A stretch of DNA of 64,000 bases from Cellulomonas palmilytica (lineage in GTDB: Bacteria > Actinomycetota > Actinomycetes > Actinomycetales > Cellulomonadaceae), in assembly GCF_021590045.1 (NCBI RefSeq), contig NZ_CP062221.1:2542001-2606000 (forward strand). The letters run 5' to 3'. The notes under the pieces are model-generated. The model searched no databases. It saw nothing but the letters and a program-made list of their open reading frames with translations, and had not been told where the DNA came from. A program made the position numbers and the translations under genes. Of the stretch, positions 8,527 through 16,714 are shown one piece after another. Each line of letters opens with the position of its first letter. Position 1 is the first letter of the stretch.

Positions 8527-8541
8527 GGGAACGCGCTTCCC
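8527..8541. promoter_or_regulatory. LacI-type operator candidate before the PL11 lyase
   Basis: GGGAACGCGCTTCCC, five-base arms GGGAA/TTCCC around CGCGC. It lies 46 bases before the lyase start and resembles the sites before the GH6 and PL1 genes. Confidence 0.5.
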
Positions 8542-8587
8542 GACGGGTCTTGCGGTCGCCTGTGCACGCTCCCGTACGTTGCGGAGC

Positions 8588-10861
8588 ATGCGACGGACGA
8601 CGACGTACCGGGCACGATCCGCGATGGCACCGGCCGCCCTCGGCGCTGCGGGCGCGCTGGTGGTGGCGGGGCTCGCCGCGAGCCCCGCGACCGCCGCAGC
8701 GGGCTGCTCGGCCTCGTACGCCGTGACGAGCCAGTGGTCCGGCGGGTTCGGCGCGGACGTCGTCGTCCGGAACCTGGGGGACCCGCTGTCCGGCTGGACC
8801 GTCTCCTGGTCCTTCCCGGACGGACAGACCGTGAGCCAGGCCTGGAACGCGACCGTCACGCAGTCCGGCAGCACAGCCACGGCGCGCAACGTCGACTGGA
8901 ACGCGGGCCTCGCGACGGGCGGCTCGGCGTCGTTCGGGTTCATCGGCACGTGGCAGTCGGCCAACGGCGTCCCGACGAGCGTGTCCCTCAACGGGACGCC
9001 CTGCACGGGCGCGGTGTCGCCGACGAGCACACCGACCTCGACCCCGTCGAGCAGCCCCAGCAGCACGCCCTCGCCCACGCCCACGGCGTCACCCACGCCC
9101 GACCCGACCCCGACGAGCACGACCCCGCCCGCGGGCGCGTGGCAGGCCGAACGCCTGGACCGCGGCCTCATCAGCGTGCGGTCCGGCAGCGGCAACCTCG
9201 TGCAGTGGCGGCTGCTCGGTACGGACCCGCGCGACGTCGCGTTCCACGTCTACCGTGACGGCGCGCGCCTGACCGCTTCGCCCCTGACCACCACCACGAG
9301 CTACCTCGACGCGGGCGCCTCGTCGTCGGCGCGCTACACGGTGCGCGCGGTCGTGAACGGGATCGAGCAGGCGGCCTCCGCGGCGAGCCTCACGTTCGCG
9401 AACGGGTACCTGGACGTGCCGATCTCCAAGCCCGGCGGTGACTACACCGCGAACGACGCGAGCGTCGGCGACCTCGACGGGGACGGGGACCTCGACCTCG
9501 TCCTCAAGTGGGACCCGACGAACGCGAAGGACAACTCGCAGTCCGGCGTGACCGGCAACGTGTACCTCGACGGGTACCGGCTCGACGGCACGCGGCTGTG
9601 GCGCATCGACCTGGGCCGCAACATCCGCGCCGGCGCGCACTACACGCAGTTCCAGGTGTACGACTTCGACGGCGACGGGGGAGCGGAGGTCGCAGTCAAG
9701 ACCGCGGACGGCACGCGGTCCGGCACCGGCCAGGTCATCGGCGACGCGAACGCCGACCACCGCAACTCGTCGGGCTACGTGCTGAGCGGTCCCGAGTACT
9801 TCACGGTGTTCGAGGGCGCCGACGGCCGGATCGGGGCGACCACGTCGTACGTCCCCGCGCGCGGCACGGTCTCGAGCTGGGGCGACTCGTACGGCAACCG
9901 CGTCGACCGGTTCCTCGCCGGCACCGCGTACCTCGACGGTGTGCGCCCGTCGATCATCATGGCGCGCGGCTACTACACGCGGGCCGTCGTCGTCGCGTGG
10001 GACTACCGCGGCGGCACCCTCACTCGCCGGTGGACGTTCGACTCGAACAGCTCGAGCAGCGGCAACGCGTCCGTCGCGGGACAGGGCAACCACTCGCTCG
10101 CGATCGCGGACGTCGACGCCGACGGGCGTCAGGAGATCCTCTACGGCGCCGCCGCGATCGACGACGACGGGCGCTTCCTGTGGAGCAACGGCACGGGCCA
10201 CGGCGACGCCGGCCATGTGGGCGACCTCATCCCGAGCCGACCCGGCCTCGAGTACTACAAGGTCACCGAGGACACCTCGCAGCCGAACTCGTGGATGGCC
10301 GACGCGCGCACGGGGCAGATCCTGTGGCGTACCGGCTCGGGCAGCGACAACGGCCGCGGCGTCTCCGACGACGTGTGGGCCGGGTCCCCGGGCGCCGAGT
10401 CCTGGTCGTCGTCGGACTCGCAGCTGCGCAGCACGTCCGGCCAGGAGATCGGCCGCAAGCCCTCGTCGGCGAACTTCCTCGCCTGGTGGGACGGCGACCC
10501 GGTGCGCGAGCTGCTCGACCAGACGCGGATCGACAAGTACGGCACGGGCGGCGACACGCGCCTGCTCACGGCCTCCGGGGTGCACTCGAACAACGGCACG
10601 AAGGCCACGCCGTCGCTGTCCGGCGACCTGCTGGGGGACTGGCGCGAGGAGGTCGTCTGGCCGACGAGCGACGACTCCGCGCTGCGCATCTACGCGACCC
10701 CGATCACGACGAGCCTGCGGCTGCCGACCCTGCTGCACGACCAGACGTACCGTGTCGCGATCGCGTGGCAGAACACGGCGTACAACCAGCCGCCGCACAC
10801 CGGCTTCTTCCTCGGCGACGGGTTCAGCGCCCCCGCCTGGCCGGTGATCTACACGCCCTGA
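8588..10861 (+). CDS. Secreted rhamnogalacturonan lyase (PL11) with N-terminal CBM2
   Basis: Extracellular 757-residue enzyme cleaving the rhamnogalacturonan I backbone of pectin by beta-elimination. A signal peptide of about 38 residues ends ATAAA. A family 2 cellulose-binding module follows (about 39-140, paired Cys near both ends), then a Ser/Thr/Pro linker and a PL11 propeller from about residue 180. Asp-rich calcium loops are visible, for example DLDGDGDLDLV, YDFDGDGGAEV and DVDADGRQEI. ATG at 8588 is chosen because it gives a clean twin-Arg-free signal sequence. A LacI-type palindrome lies upstream. The stop overlaps the convergent neighbour by 13 bases. Confidence 0.93.
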   Translation: MRRTTTYRARSAMAPAALGAAGALVVAGLAASPATAAAGCSASYAVTSQWSGGFGADVVVRNLGDPLSGWTVSWSFPDGQTVSQAWNATVTQSGSTATARNVDWNAGLATGGSASFGFIGTWQSANGVPTSVSLNGTPCTGAVSPTSTPTSTPSSSPSSTPSPTPTASPTPDPTPTSTTPPAGAWQAERLDRGLISVRSGSGNLVQWRLLGTDPRDVAFHVYRDGARLTASPLTTTTSYLDAGASSSARYTVRAVVNGIEQAASAASLTFANGYLDVPISKPGGDYTANDASVGDLDGDGDLDLVLKWDPTNAKDNSQSGVTGNVYLDGYRLDGTRLWRIDLGRNIRAGAHYTQFQVYDFDGDGGAEVAVKTADGTRSGTGQVIGDANADHRNSSGYVLSGPEYFTVFEGADGRIGATTSYVPARGTVSSWGDSYGNRVDRFLAGTAYLDGVRPSIIMARGYYTRAVVVAWDYRGGTLTRRWTFDSNSSSSGNASVAGQGNHSLAIADVDADGRQEILYGAAAIDDDGRFLWSNGTGHGDAGHVGDLIPSRPGLEYYKVTEDTSQPNSWMADARTGQILWRTGSGSDNGRGVSDDVWAGSPGAESWSSSDSQLRSTSGQEIGRKPSSANFLAWWDGDPVRELLDQTRIDKYGTGGDTRLLTASGVHSNNGTKATPSLSGDLLGDWREEVVWPTSDDSALRIYATPITTSLRLPTLLHDQTYRVAIAWQNTAYNQPPHTGFFLGDGFSAPAWPVIYTP

Positions 10862-11334
10862 CGAGCGCCGACGCGGGTCGCGGCGACCGCCGCGCAGAAG
10901 GCAGCGACCGCCGGGTCGGTGCCCTCGACCGTGCTCGGGGCGTCACCGGGCGCCAGGAACACCGCGACGAGGCGCGCGCCCGGGTCGGTGTCGAGCCGCG
11001 GCAGGTAGGTGTCCCGCCAGGTCCACAGGTTCGGGTGCCGGTACACGTCGCACGCCTCGGCGGGGGAGAGCATCGCGACCGCCCGCTCGAGCTGGGTCCG
11101 CGAGAGCGGGAAGGCGGCCGTCCCGTGGGCGTACCCGACGACGTGCGCGACGACCACCCCGGGCAACGGGTGCTCGCCGGAGTTCACGAGCGGGAAGTGC
11201 TCGGGCTGTGGACCGGAGGCGCCGGACGGGACGAGCCCCACGCCGTGCGCGGCGGGGCGCACCCACCCGTCGATCGCCAGCTCGAAGGCCTCGCGTGCTG
11301 CCGTGATCTCGTCCGCCGTCACCCATCGCGCCAT
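10849..11334 (-). CDS. Hypothetical protein
   Basis: A soluble protein of 161 residues (MARWVTADEITAAREAF) that I do not recognise. It has no membrane segment, signal or metal motif. A Pro/His-rich centre (GPQPEHFPLVNSGEHPLPG) and the stretch YRHPNLWTWRDTYLPRL look conserved in character. ATG at 11334 is the first plausible start. Its last 13 bases overlap the end of the PL11 lyase gene tail to tail. Confidence 0.65.
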   Translation of the reverse strand: MARWVTADEITAAREAFELAIDGWVRPAAHGVGLVPSGASGPQPEHFPLVNSGEHPLPGVVVAHVVGYAHGTAAFPLSRTQLERAVAMLSPAEACDVYRHPNLWTWRDTYLPRLDTDPGARLVAVFLAPGDAPSTVEGTDPAVAAFCAAVAATRVGARQGV

Positions 11335-11450
11335 GACCGGCACCCTGTCACGGCCCGCGCCGGGCACCCAGGCATTTCGCGCGGGCCGAGCGCACCGCCT
11401 CGCGCGGCACAGGGGTGTCGCGCGAAGGCACGGAGCGGGAGCATGGGCCG

Positions 11451-11816
11451 ATGAGCCTCGTGCAGGTCGCCCAGCGCGCCACCGACCTCGACCGGTCCGC
11501 CGCGTTCTACGCCGATCTCCTCGGCCGGGCTCCCGCGGCACGGTTCGAGCCACCATGCCTGGTGTTCTTCGACCTCGACGGGGTCCGGCTGCTGCTCGAG
11601 GCGGGTGCGCCGTCGGCGACCCTGTACCTGCGCGTCGACGACGTCGCCGCGACGGTGGAACGACTGCGCGGCGCCGGTGTGCCCGTCGAGGGCGAGCCGC
11701 ACGTGATCTTCCACCACGCGGACGACGCCCTCGGCCCTGCGGGTACCGACGAGTGGCAGGCGTTCGTCCGTGACCCCGACGGCAACCTCGTCGGACTCGT
11801 CGAGCACCGCCGTTGA
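11451..11816 (+). CDS. VOC-family (glyoxalase/bleomycin resistance-like) protein
   Basis: Small metalloenzyme-fold protein of 121 residues with two beta-alpha-beta-beta-beta modules. The VOC signatures are VAQRATDLDRSAAFYADLLGR at the start and FVRDPDGNLVGLVEH at the end. Members act as glyoxalases, dioxygenases or drug-binding proteins, and the substrate is unknown. ATG at 11451 directly begins the domain. Only about 115 bases separate it from the divergent hypothetical gene, so both promoters share that gap. Confidence 0.85.
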   Translation: MSLVQVAQRATDLDRSAAFYADLLGRAPAARFEPPCLVFFDLDGVRLLLEAGAPSATLYLRVDDVAATVERLRGAGVPVEGEPHVIFHHADDALGPAGTDEWQAFVRDPDGNLVGLVEHRR

Positions 11817-11856
11817 ACCGCGCGCGCGACGACGTCGGGAGCCGCGTCGTCGCTGC

Positions 11857-12381
11857 TCAGGAACTCGTCGGACGGCGCGTCGCCGTATCGGCGAGCTCGG
11901 GCGGCCACACGACCGCGAACCGCTCGCACACGATCTCGTCCTGCTCCGACCACGTGACCCCGCGCGCGGCGCACGTCCGGGTCCAGTAGCGGCGGTGCTC
12001 GCGGCGCCACGACTCGAGCGTCCGGTCGTCCTCGCCCTCGTCGTACGCGAAGTCCGCGTCGACCTCGTCGAACGTCGCGAGCCGCAGCTCCGTCGTGCGC
12101 AGGACCACGACCGGCCGCCCGGTGCCGTCGCACGCGATCCAGTGCCCGCCGATGCGCGGCAGCGGGTCGCCCACCGCCGTGAACGCGTCGACGAGCTCGG
12201 CGGTCGCGCGCTTGGGGCCGTGCGTGACGGCGCGCAGCAGCGCGTCGGCGAGGGCGGGGGAGTCGCCGAAGTGCTCGACGCTGTAGTCGGACGCCGCGGC
12301 GGCGCTCGGGTGCGCGGCCGCGTACGCCGCCCACAGCGCGCCGGCGGCCTCGCGGTCGACCTCGGGCAGGGCATCGCTCAT
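11857..12381 (-). CDS. ASCH domain protein
   Basis: A protein of 174 residues with an ASCH (PUA-like beta-barrel) domain, thought to bind RNA or modified nucleotides. The GPKRATAELVDAF segment holds the conserved Gly-x-Lys-x-Ala-Thr site, and DEVDADFAYDEGEDDRTLESWRREHRRYW is typical of the YhfF-like subgroup. ATG at 12381 gives the full family length. It is convergent with the VOC gene, 40 bases away. The role is unproven. Confidence 0.87.
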   Translation of the reverse strand: MSDALPEVDREAAGALWAAYAAAHPSAAAASDYSVEHFGDSPALADALLRAVTHGPKRATAELVDAFTAVGDPLPRIGGHWIACDGTGRPVVVLRTTELRLATFDEVDADFAYDEGEDDRTLESWRREHRRYWTRTCAARGVTWSEQDEIVCERFAVVWPPELADTATRRPTSS

Positions 12382-12440
12382 GCACGCAGCGTGCCAGCCC
12401 GGCGCCGAGGGATCGAGCCGGGGCCGTCCTGCGCGCCGCG

Positions 12441-12480
12441 CTGTCAGTCGCGCACGTCCGTCAGTCGCGCACGTCGCCGA
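12441..12480. repeat. Short tandem duplication at the end of a VOC gene
   Basis: GTCAGTCGCGCACGTCC occurs twice in direct succession over about 40 bases. The inner copy contains the VOC stop codon, so the outer copy duplicates the last codons into the intergenic gap. Confidence 0.7.
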
Positions 12481-12895
12481 TGCGGATGTGGTTGCCGAAC
12501 GGGTCGCGGATCGCGAAGTCGCGGCCGTACGGCTGATCCGTGGGCTCCTGCGTGACGTCGACCCCCGCCTCGACCAGCCGGGCGAACGTCCCGTCGACGT
12601 CGTCCGTCGTGAACGCGAGCCAGCCACCGCCCGCACCCTTGGTCACCAGGTCGCGCACCTGCTCGGCCGTGGCGTCGTCGTGCGCCGGCGGGCCGGGTCG
12701 CTCGAGCAGGATCTGCTTGCGGTCGCCCGGCACCCGGACGGTGAGCCAGCGCATGGCGCCGAAGTCGACGTCGGCACCGACCTCGAGGCCCAGCACGTCG
12801 ACGTAGAACGCCAGCGCCTCGTCCTGGTCGAGGACGAAGATCGACGAGAGGTTGTTGCGTTCGAGCACGAGAGGCGTCCTGACCTGCGGTTTCAT
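12461..12895 (-). CDS. VOC-family protein
   Basis: A protein of 144 residues with the VOC fold: SSIFVLDQDEALAFYVDVLGLEVG begins module one and the end reads FAIRDPFGNHIRIGD. ATG at 12895 (MKPQVRTPLVL) is preferred over an in-frame GTG eight codons upstream because the domain starts right there. It lies 25 bases downstream of the AraC-type regulator on the same strand. Pairing of a short AraC protein with a VOC enzyme suggests one operon, with the regulator controlling it. Substrate unknown. Confidence 0.87.
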   Translation of the reverse strand: MKPQVRTPLVLERNNLSSIFVLDQDEALAFYVDVLGLEVGADVDFGAMRWLTVRVPGDRKQILLERPGPPAHDDATAEQVRDLVTKGAGGGWLAFTTDDVDGTFARLVEAGVDVTQEPTDQPYGRDFAIRDPFGNHIRIGDVRD

Positions 12896-12920
12896 CGATC
12901 GTTTGCCGACGACGACCACG

Positions 12921-13349
12921 CTAGGGGAGCCGGGGGAGATGCGCTTCTCCGAAACTGCTCGGTCGCCCCCACCGCATCGACCACGAGCCCGAGCCAGGCT
13001 CCGGCGTCCCGGCCAGCGTCTCGCGGTAGGCCGTGGGGGAGCACCCCACCACCTCGGCGAACGTGCGGCTGAACGTGCCGAGGCTCGTGAACCCGACCGC
13101 GAGGCACACGTCGGTGACGCTCGTGCTCGTCGTCCGCAGCAGGAACATCGCGCGCTCGACCCGGCGGCGCTGCAGGTACCGGTACGGCGTCTCGCCGAAC
13201 ACGCGTCGGAACTCGTGCGCGAAGTGCGACGTGGACATCAACGCCACGCGCGCGAGCGATGCGACGTCCAGCGGTGCCGCGTAGGCGCGGTCCATGGCGT
13301 CACGTGCACGCAGCAGCCGACGGTTGAGGTCCTCGGCGTCGCGGTTCAC
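12921..13349 (-). CDS. AraC-family transcriptional regulator (DNA-binding domain only)
   Basis: A protein of about 142 residues consisting almost only of the two helix-turn-helix AraC DNA-binding domain: DVASLARVALMSTSHFAHEFRRVFG (first) and VTDVCLAVGFTSLGTFSRTFAEVVG (second). There is no ligand-binding domain, so sensing must come from elsewhere or from the N-terminal helix. GTG at 13349 is chosen because it begins the usual LNRRLLRARDAMDRAY helix. An upstream extension to 13439 would overlap the truncated VOC gene and is unlike the family. The downstream VOC gene is the likely target. Confidence 0.8.
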   Translation of the reverse strand: MNRDAEDLNRRLLRARDAMDRAYAAPLDVASLARVALMSTSHFAHEFRRVFGETPYRYLQRRRVERAMFLLRTTSTSVTDVCLAVGFTSLGTFSRTFAEVVGCSPTAYRETLAGTPEPGSGSWSMRWGRPSSFGEAHLPRLP

Positions 13350-13416
13350 GAGCGGCCTGGCGAACCGTGGGCACAGGCGGGGTCGAACGGACGTGCGAAC
13401 GTCCTGGCAGGCAGCG

Positions 13417-13641
13417 TCATGCCGGCTGCCAGAGCTCAATGCGGTTACCGTCCGGGTCGGTGACCCAGCCGAAGCGTTCCACGCCGTCCATGTCCTGCGT
13501 CTCGTCGTCGACGGTCGCGCCGTGGGCGCGCAGCTGCGCGAGCATCGCGTCCAGGTCGCGGACCCGGAAGTCGAGCATCGTGCGCTGCGTCGGCGCGCCC
13601 TCGCTCTGGCAGGGCCCTGGGAGCAAGCCGATAATGCACAT
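13417..13641 (-). pseudogene. Truncated VOC-family gene (C-terminal module only)
   Basis: The 74 codons correspond only to the second half of a VOC protein: QRTMLDFRVRDLDAMLAQLRAHG through GWVTDPDGNRIELWQPA. The first module (about 60 residues) is absent, and only 57 bases separate this frame from the next gene upstream, so it has been deleted rather than frame-shifted. The present ATG falls inside an A/T-rich palindrome at 13631-13644. A functional single-module protein cannot be excluded, but a gene remnant is more likely. Confidence 0.65.
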
Positions 13642-13644
13642 TAT
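13631..13644. promoter_or_regulatory. A/T-rich palindrome before the truncated VOC gene
   Basis: ATAATGCACATTAT has perfect six-base arms ATAATG/CATTAT. It is very A/T-rich for this genome and could be a surviving operator of the deleted gene or of a lost regulator. Confidence 0.4.
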
Positions 13645-13698
13645 GTCAGAACGGCCAGAGAGAACGACGGCCCATCTCCGGGACGCCGTCCCCTGTCG

Positions 13699-14199
13699 TC
13701 AGAGGTGGCGCGGGAGCTTGAGGACGTAGCGCTCCTCCGTGACGTCCGGGTCGCGCGGCACCGCCATGCGCTCACCGGTACGCGCGAAGCCCGCGCGCAC
13801 GTACAGGTCGCCGGCCGCGTTGTTGCCGTCGACGAGCCACAGCGACAGCGTGCGGGCCTTCTCGGCGATCGCGGCCTGGCGCACGGCGTCCAGGAGCGCC
13901 CACGCGATCCCCCGGCGACGCGCCTCGGGCGCGACCCAGAGGCTGACGATGTGCCGGTCGTCCGTCGGCGACCCGGGCTCCAGCAGCGTCGAGACGAGCG
14001 CACGGACCTCGCCGTCGTCGTCGATCGCGATCCACGTCGGCACGGTGCGCGTGCGCATCCGCCAGTGCTTCTCCTTGAAGCGCTCCTCGCGCTCCAGTGA
14101 CGAGCCGAAGGCGTCCGGGTCCTCGCGGAGCGCACGCAGACGGATGTCGCGCACTCGTGCCCAGTCGTCCTCAGTTGCCCGCGTGATCTGCACGTTCAC
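13699..14199 (-). CDS. GNAT-family N-acetyltransferase
   Basis: Acetyl-CoA-dependent acyltransferase of 166 residues. Motif A for CoA binding is visible as VSLWVAPEARRRGIAWALLDAVRQAA, and motif B as LWLVDGNNAAGDLYVRAGFARTGER. GTG at 14199 begins the usual VQITRATEDDW strand. An in-frame ATG at 14238 would overlap the end of the small acidic protein by 17 bases and cannot be ruled out. It is last in a same-strand group after the metallo-hydrolase and the 49-residue protein. The substrate is unknown. Confidence 0.85.
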   Translation of the reverse strand: MNVQITRATEDDWARVRDIRLRALREDPDAFGSSLEREERFKEKHWRMRTRTVPTWIAIDDDGEVRALVSTLLEPGSPTDDRHIVSLWVAPEARRRGIAWALLDAVRQAAIAEKARTLSLWLVDGNNAAGDLYVRAGFARTGERMAVPRDPDVTEERYVLKLPRHL

Positions 14200-14221
14200 A
14201 GGATGCCGTACGAACAGGCGC

Positions 14222-14371
14222 TCACTCGCCACCGCCATGCCCGAGCGGGTCGGGCACGGAGCGCGCCACGTCGGCGACCTCCTCCTCGGGGCGCGGCGGG
14301 ATCGTCTCGTCCTCCTCGAGGAGCGGGATCTCCTCGGTGCTCCCGGGCAGGTCAGGGTGCTGCTCGGTCAT
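14222..14371 (-). CDS. Small acidic hypothetical protein (49 aa)
   Basis: A 49-residue acidic, Pro/Glu-rich protein (MTEQHPDLPGSTEEIPLLEEDET). Its ATG overlaps the stop of the metallo-hydrolase as ATGA, and GAGGT stands eight bases upstream, inside that gene. Coupled translation and a clear ribosome binding site support a real gene. No domain is recognised. It is probably unstructured. Confidence 0.7.
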   Translation of the reverse strand: MTEQHPDLPGSTEEIPLLEEDETIPPRPEEEVADVARSVPDPLGHGGGE

Positions 14372-15030
14372 GAGGTCACCTCCTGGTTCGCGAGCTCGAC
14401 GGACTCCCCCGTGGCCAGCGCGACGAGCTCGGAGCCACGCACGAGGCGGCCGACCAGGGTGTGCAGCAGGCCGAGCCCGCGCTCGTTGAGCAGCCCGTCG
14501 TGGATCGGCACGATGCGCCGCGCGCCGACGTCCCTGGCGCGGTCCACGGCCTCCGTCAGGGTGAACCACGGGCCGGAGATCGGCAGCAGGTGGACGTCGG
14601 GCCGGTCGGTGGGCTGCACGTGCGCATCACCGGGGTGGAGCACGCCCTCGACGAGGTACGCGACGTTGGGGATGCGCGGGATGTCGGGGTGGATCACCGC
14701 GTGCCACTCCCCCAGGACCCGGACCGAGAAGCCCGCGGCCTCGACGTGATCGCCGCCGCTGACGACGTGCAGGAGGTCCTGCGGTGCGTCCGCCTCGCGC
14801 AGCAGCGCCACGGCGGGTGCCGGGCCCCACAGGGGGATCCCGCCCCGGACGGCCTCGGCGACCCGGTCGACCGCGAGGTGGTCGGCGTGCTCGTGCGTCA
14901 CGAGGATCGCCTGGGCCCCGTCGAGCGCGTCGTCGAGCGCGCAGAACGAGCCGGGGTCGATCAGCAGGTGGCGACGGTCGTCGTCGAGCCGGACGCAGGA
15001 GTGGCCCCACCGGGTCAGGCGCAGTGTCAT
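14368..15030 (-). CDS. MBL-fold metallo-hydrolase
   Basis: Cytosolic metallo-beta-lactamase-fold hydrolase of 220 residues, UlaG/YtnP-like in layout. Metal ligands are visible in RWGHSCVRL and HEHADHLAV (HxHxDH), with further His in LHPGDAHV and IPIHDG. ATG at 15030 begins directly at the first strand. A much longer upstream frame is antisense to the ParA-like gene and is not credible. The substrate is unknown. It leads a coupled group with the 49-residue protein and the GNAT acetyltransferase, 126 bases from the divergent ParA-like gene. Confidence 0.9.
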   Translation of the reverse strand: MTLRLTRWGHSCVRLDDDRRHLLIDPGSFCALDDALDGAQAILVTHEHADHLAVDRVAEAVRGGIPLWGPAPAVALLREADAPQDLLHVVSGGDHVEAAGFSVRVLGEWHAVIHPDIPRIPNVAYLVEGVLHPGDAHVQPTDRPDVHLLPISGPWFTLTEAVDRARDVGARRIVPIHDGLLNERGLGLLHTLVGRLVRGSELVALATGESVELANQEVTS

Positions 15031-15144
15031 GTGGGTGATTCTGCGCGTCCACCAGCGCGGACGCACGCTGCCACGCCCACCTTCGTCCCGGTCCGCACCG
15101 TTCGCGCCGGTGGGACACGGTCCCCTCGGGCACGCCGCAGCCGA

Positions 15145-15150
15145 TACGGT
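15145..15150 (+). promoter_or_regulatory. -10 box for leaderless parA-like gene
   Basis: TACGGT ends six bases before the GTG at 15157, which supports that start and a leaderless transcript. Confidence 0.55.
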
Positions 15151-15156
15151 TGCCGG

Positions 15157-15921
15157 GTGCTCGTGCTCGGTGTGTGCAGCCTCAAGGGTGGCGTCGGCAA
15201 GACGTCCGTGACGCTCGGTCTGGCCTCCGCGGCCCTCGAACGAGGGTTGCGCACCCTCGTCGTCGACATGGACCCGCAGGGTGACTGCACCATGTCGCTC
15301 GGCGCGCGTCCCGAGCAGGGCGACGTGTCCGACGTGCTCGACGCGCCGAGCGCCGAGACCGTGCGGTCCGCGACGGTGGCGAGCTCGTGGGCGGAGGACG
15401 GGCTCGACGTGCTCGTCGGCTCGGAACGCAACGCCAAGCACGACCGCCTCGGTGACAGCGACTTCGACCGGCTGCGGTTCGCGCTGTCCTGGGTGCAGGA
15501 CTACGACCTGGTGCTCGTGGACTGCCCGCCGTCGCTCGGCTCGCTCACGCGCACCGGCCTGACCGCGTGCGACCGCGCGATGGTCGTCACGGAGCCCGGC
15601 CTGTTCGCCGTCATGGCCGTCGGCCGCGCCATGCGCACGATCGACGAGCTGCGCCGCGGCCCCGCGCCCCAGCTGCAGCCGCTCGGCATCGCGGTCAACC
15701 GCGTGCGCGCGCGCTCGCTGGAGCAGGCCTACCGGCTCGAGGAGCTCGGCTCGCTGTACGGGCCGCTGCTGCTGTCCCCCTCGGTCCCCGAGCGTGCCGC
15801 ACTGCAGCAGGCTCAGGGCGCCGCGCAGCCCGTGCACGCCTGGCCGGGCCAGGCGGCCGCGGAGCTGTCCGGCATCTTCGACGCGCTGCTGGACCGCGCG
15901 CTGCGCGCCCCGCGCCGGTAA
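15157..15921 (+). CDS. ParA/MinD-like Walker ATPase, orphan
   Basis: Deviant-Walker ATPase of 254 residues: SLKGGVGKTSV (P-loop with the signature Lys), VVDMDPQGDCT and VLVDCPPSLG. These proteins position chromosomes, plasmids or protein complexes on the nucleoid or membrane. There is no ParB gene beside it and no dnaA/gid context, so it is not the chromosomal parA of the origin region. Its start is fixed by the -10 box and by KGG beginning at residue 10. A strong hairpin follows the stop. Partner and cargo are unknown. Confidence 0.9.
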   Translation: MLVLGVCSLKGGVGKTSVTLGLASAALERGLRTLVVDMDPQGDCTMSLGARPEQGDVSDVLDAPSAETVRSATVASSWAEDGLDVLVGSERNAKHDRLGDSDFDRLRFALSWVQDYDLVLVDCPPSLGSLTRTGLTACDRAMVVTEPGLFAVMAVGRAMRTIDELRRGPAPQLQPLGIAVNRVRARSLEQAYRLEELGSLYGPLLLSPSVPERAALQQAQGAAQPVHAWPGQAAAELSGIFDALLDRALRAPRR

Positions 15922-15952
15922 CTCTCTCCCCCGGGGTCCGGCCTGCGCATGA

Positions 15953-15987
15953 CGAAGGCCCGGGGTCCCACGGACCACGGGCCTTCG
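15953..15987. terminator. Bidirectional terminator
   Basis: Arms CGAAGGCCCG and CGGGCCTTCG enclose a partly paired loop. It sits between the convergent parA-like and merR genes and can serve both. Confidence 0.75.
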
Positions 15988-16008
15988 GTACGTCAGGGGT
16001 CGTCGGGC

Positions 16009-16596
16009 TCAGCCCGCCGAGCGTGCGCGCCGGCGCATCGCCAGCTCGTCGTGCACGTTCTCGCCGGCCGGCGGGGCCGCCTCCTCCTCGGCGCGCTCCG
16101 TCGGGAGCTCCGCGAGGGTGCCCTCGACCTCGCGCCACACGCGGCCGACCGCGATGCCGAACACGCCCTGCCCGCCCTGGACCAGGTCGATGACCTCGTC
16201 GGCCGACGTGCACTCGTAGACCGAGGCGCCGTCGGACATGAGCGTGATCTGGGCCAGGTCGTCCACGCCGCGCTCGCGCAGGTGGCCGACCGCGGTGCGG
16301 ATCTGCTGCAGCGAGACGCCCGTGTCGAGCAGTCGCTTCACGACCTTGAGCACCAGGATGTCGCGGAACGAGTAGAGCCGCTGGGTGCCCGAGCCGGTGG
16401 CCGGGCGCACGGACGGCTCCACGAGGCCCGTGCGGGCCCAGTAGTCGAGCTGCCGGTACGTGATGCCGGCGGCGCGGCACGCGGTCGGGCCGCGGTAGCC
16501 GGTCGCGTCGTCCAGGTCCGGCAGGTCGTCGTCGAACAGGAGGCCCTGCGCGCGCTGCGGGACGATCGTCACGTCCTCCGCGTTCTCGTTGGCCAC
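16009..16596 (-). CDS. MerR-family regulator (Rv1830/McdR-type)
   Basis: A DNA-binding regulator of 195 residues with a MerR winged helix (YRGPTACRAAGITYRQLDYWARTGLVEPS) and a dimerisation helix (DILVLKVVKRLLDTGVSLQQIR). The C-terminus is acidic. It corresponds by position and sequence type to M. tuberculosis Rv1830, reported to affect cell division. ATG at 16596 gives the family length. It is separated from the nuclease gene by 124 bases that hold MerR-type inverted repeats and a TAGCGT box at 16653-16648. It is therefore likely to have its own, possibly self-regulated, promoter. Confidence 0.9.
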   Translation of the reverse strand: MANENAEDVTIVPQRAQGLLFDDDLPDLDDATGYRGPTACRAAGITYRQLDYWARTGLVEPSVRPATGSGTQRLYSFRDILVLKVVKRLLDTGVSLQQIRTAVGHLRERGVDDLAQITLMSDGASVYECTSADEVIDLVQGGQGVFGIAVGRVWREVEGTLAELPTERAEEEAAPPAGENVHDELAMRRRARSAG

Positions 16597-16714
16597 GCTT
16601 CCTCCAGTCGTCGTGCGGTCGTGCGATCGCCCGACCGCCTGTGGGCAACGCTAGGGACCCCGACCCCCGGACGCAACGACACGCGGGGCGTGTCGCGGTC
16701 GGCGTGTCTGAAGT

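Noticed and set aside
15157-15921. Chromosome origin region marked by parA
   Set aside because: No parB, gid genes, rnpA or dnaA are nearby, so this is an orphan ParA-like ATPase.
14368-15978. A long N-terminal extension of the MBL hydrolase
   Set aside because: The extension is antisense to the ParA-like gene and the hydrolase fold begins exactly at ATG 15030.
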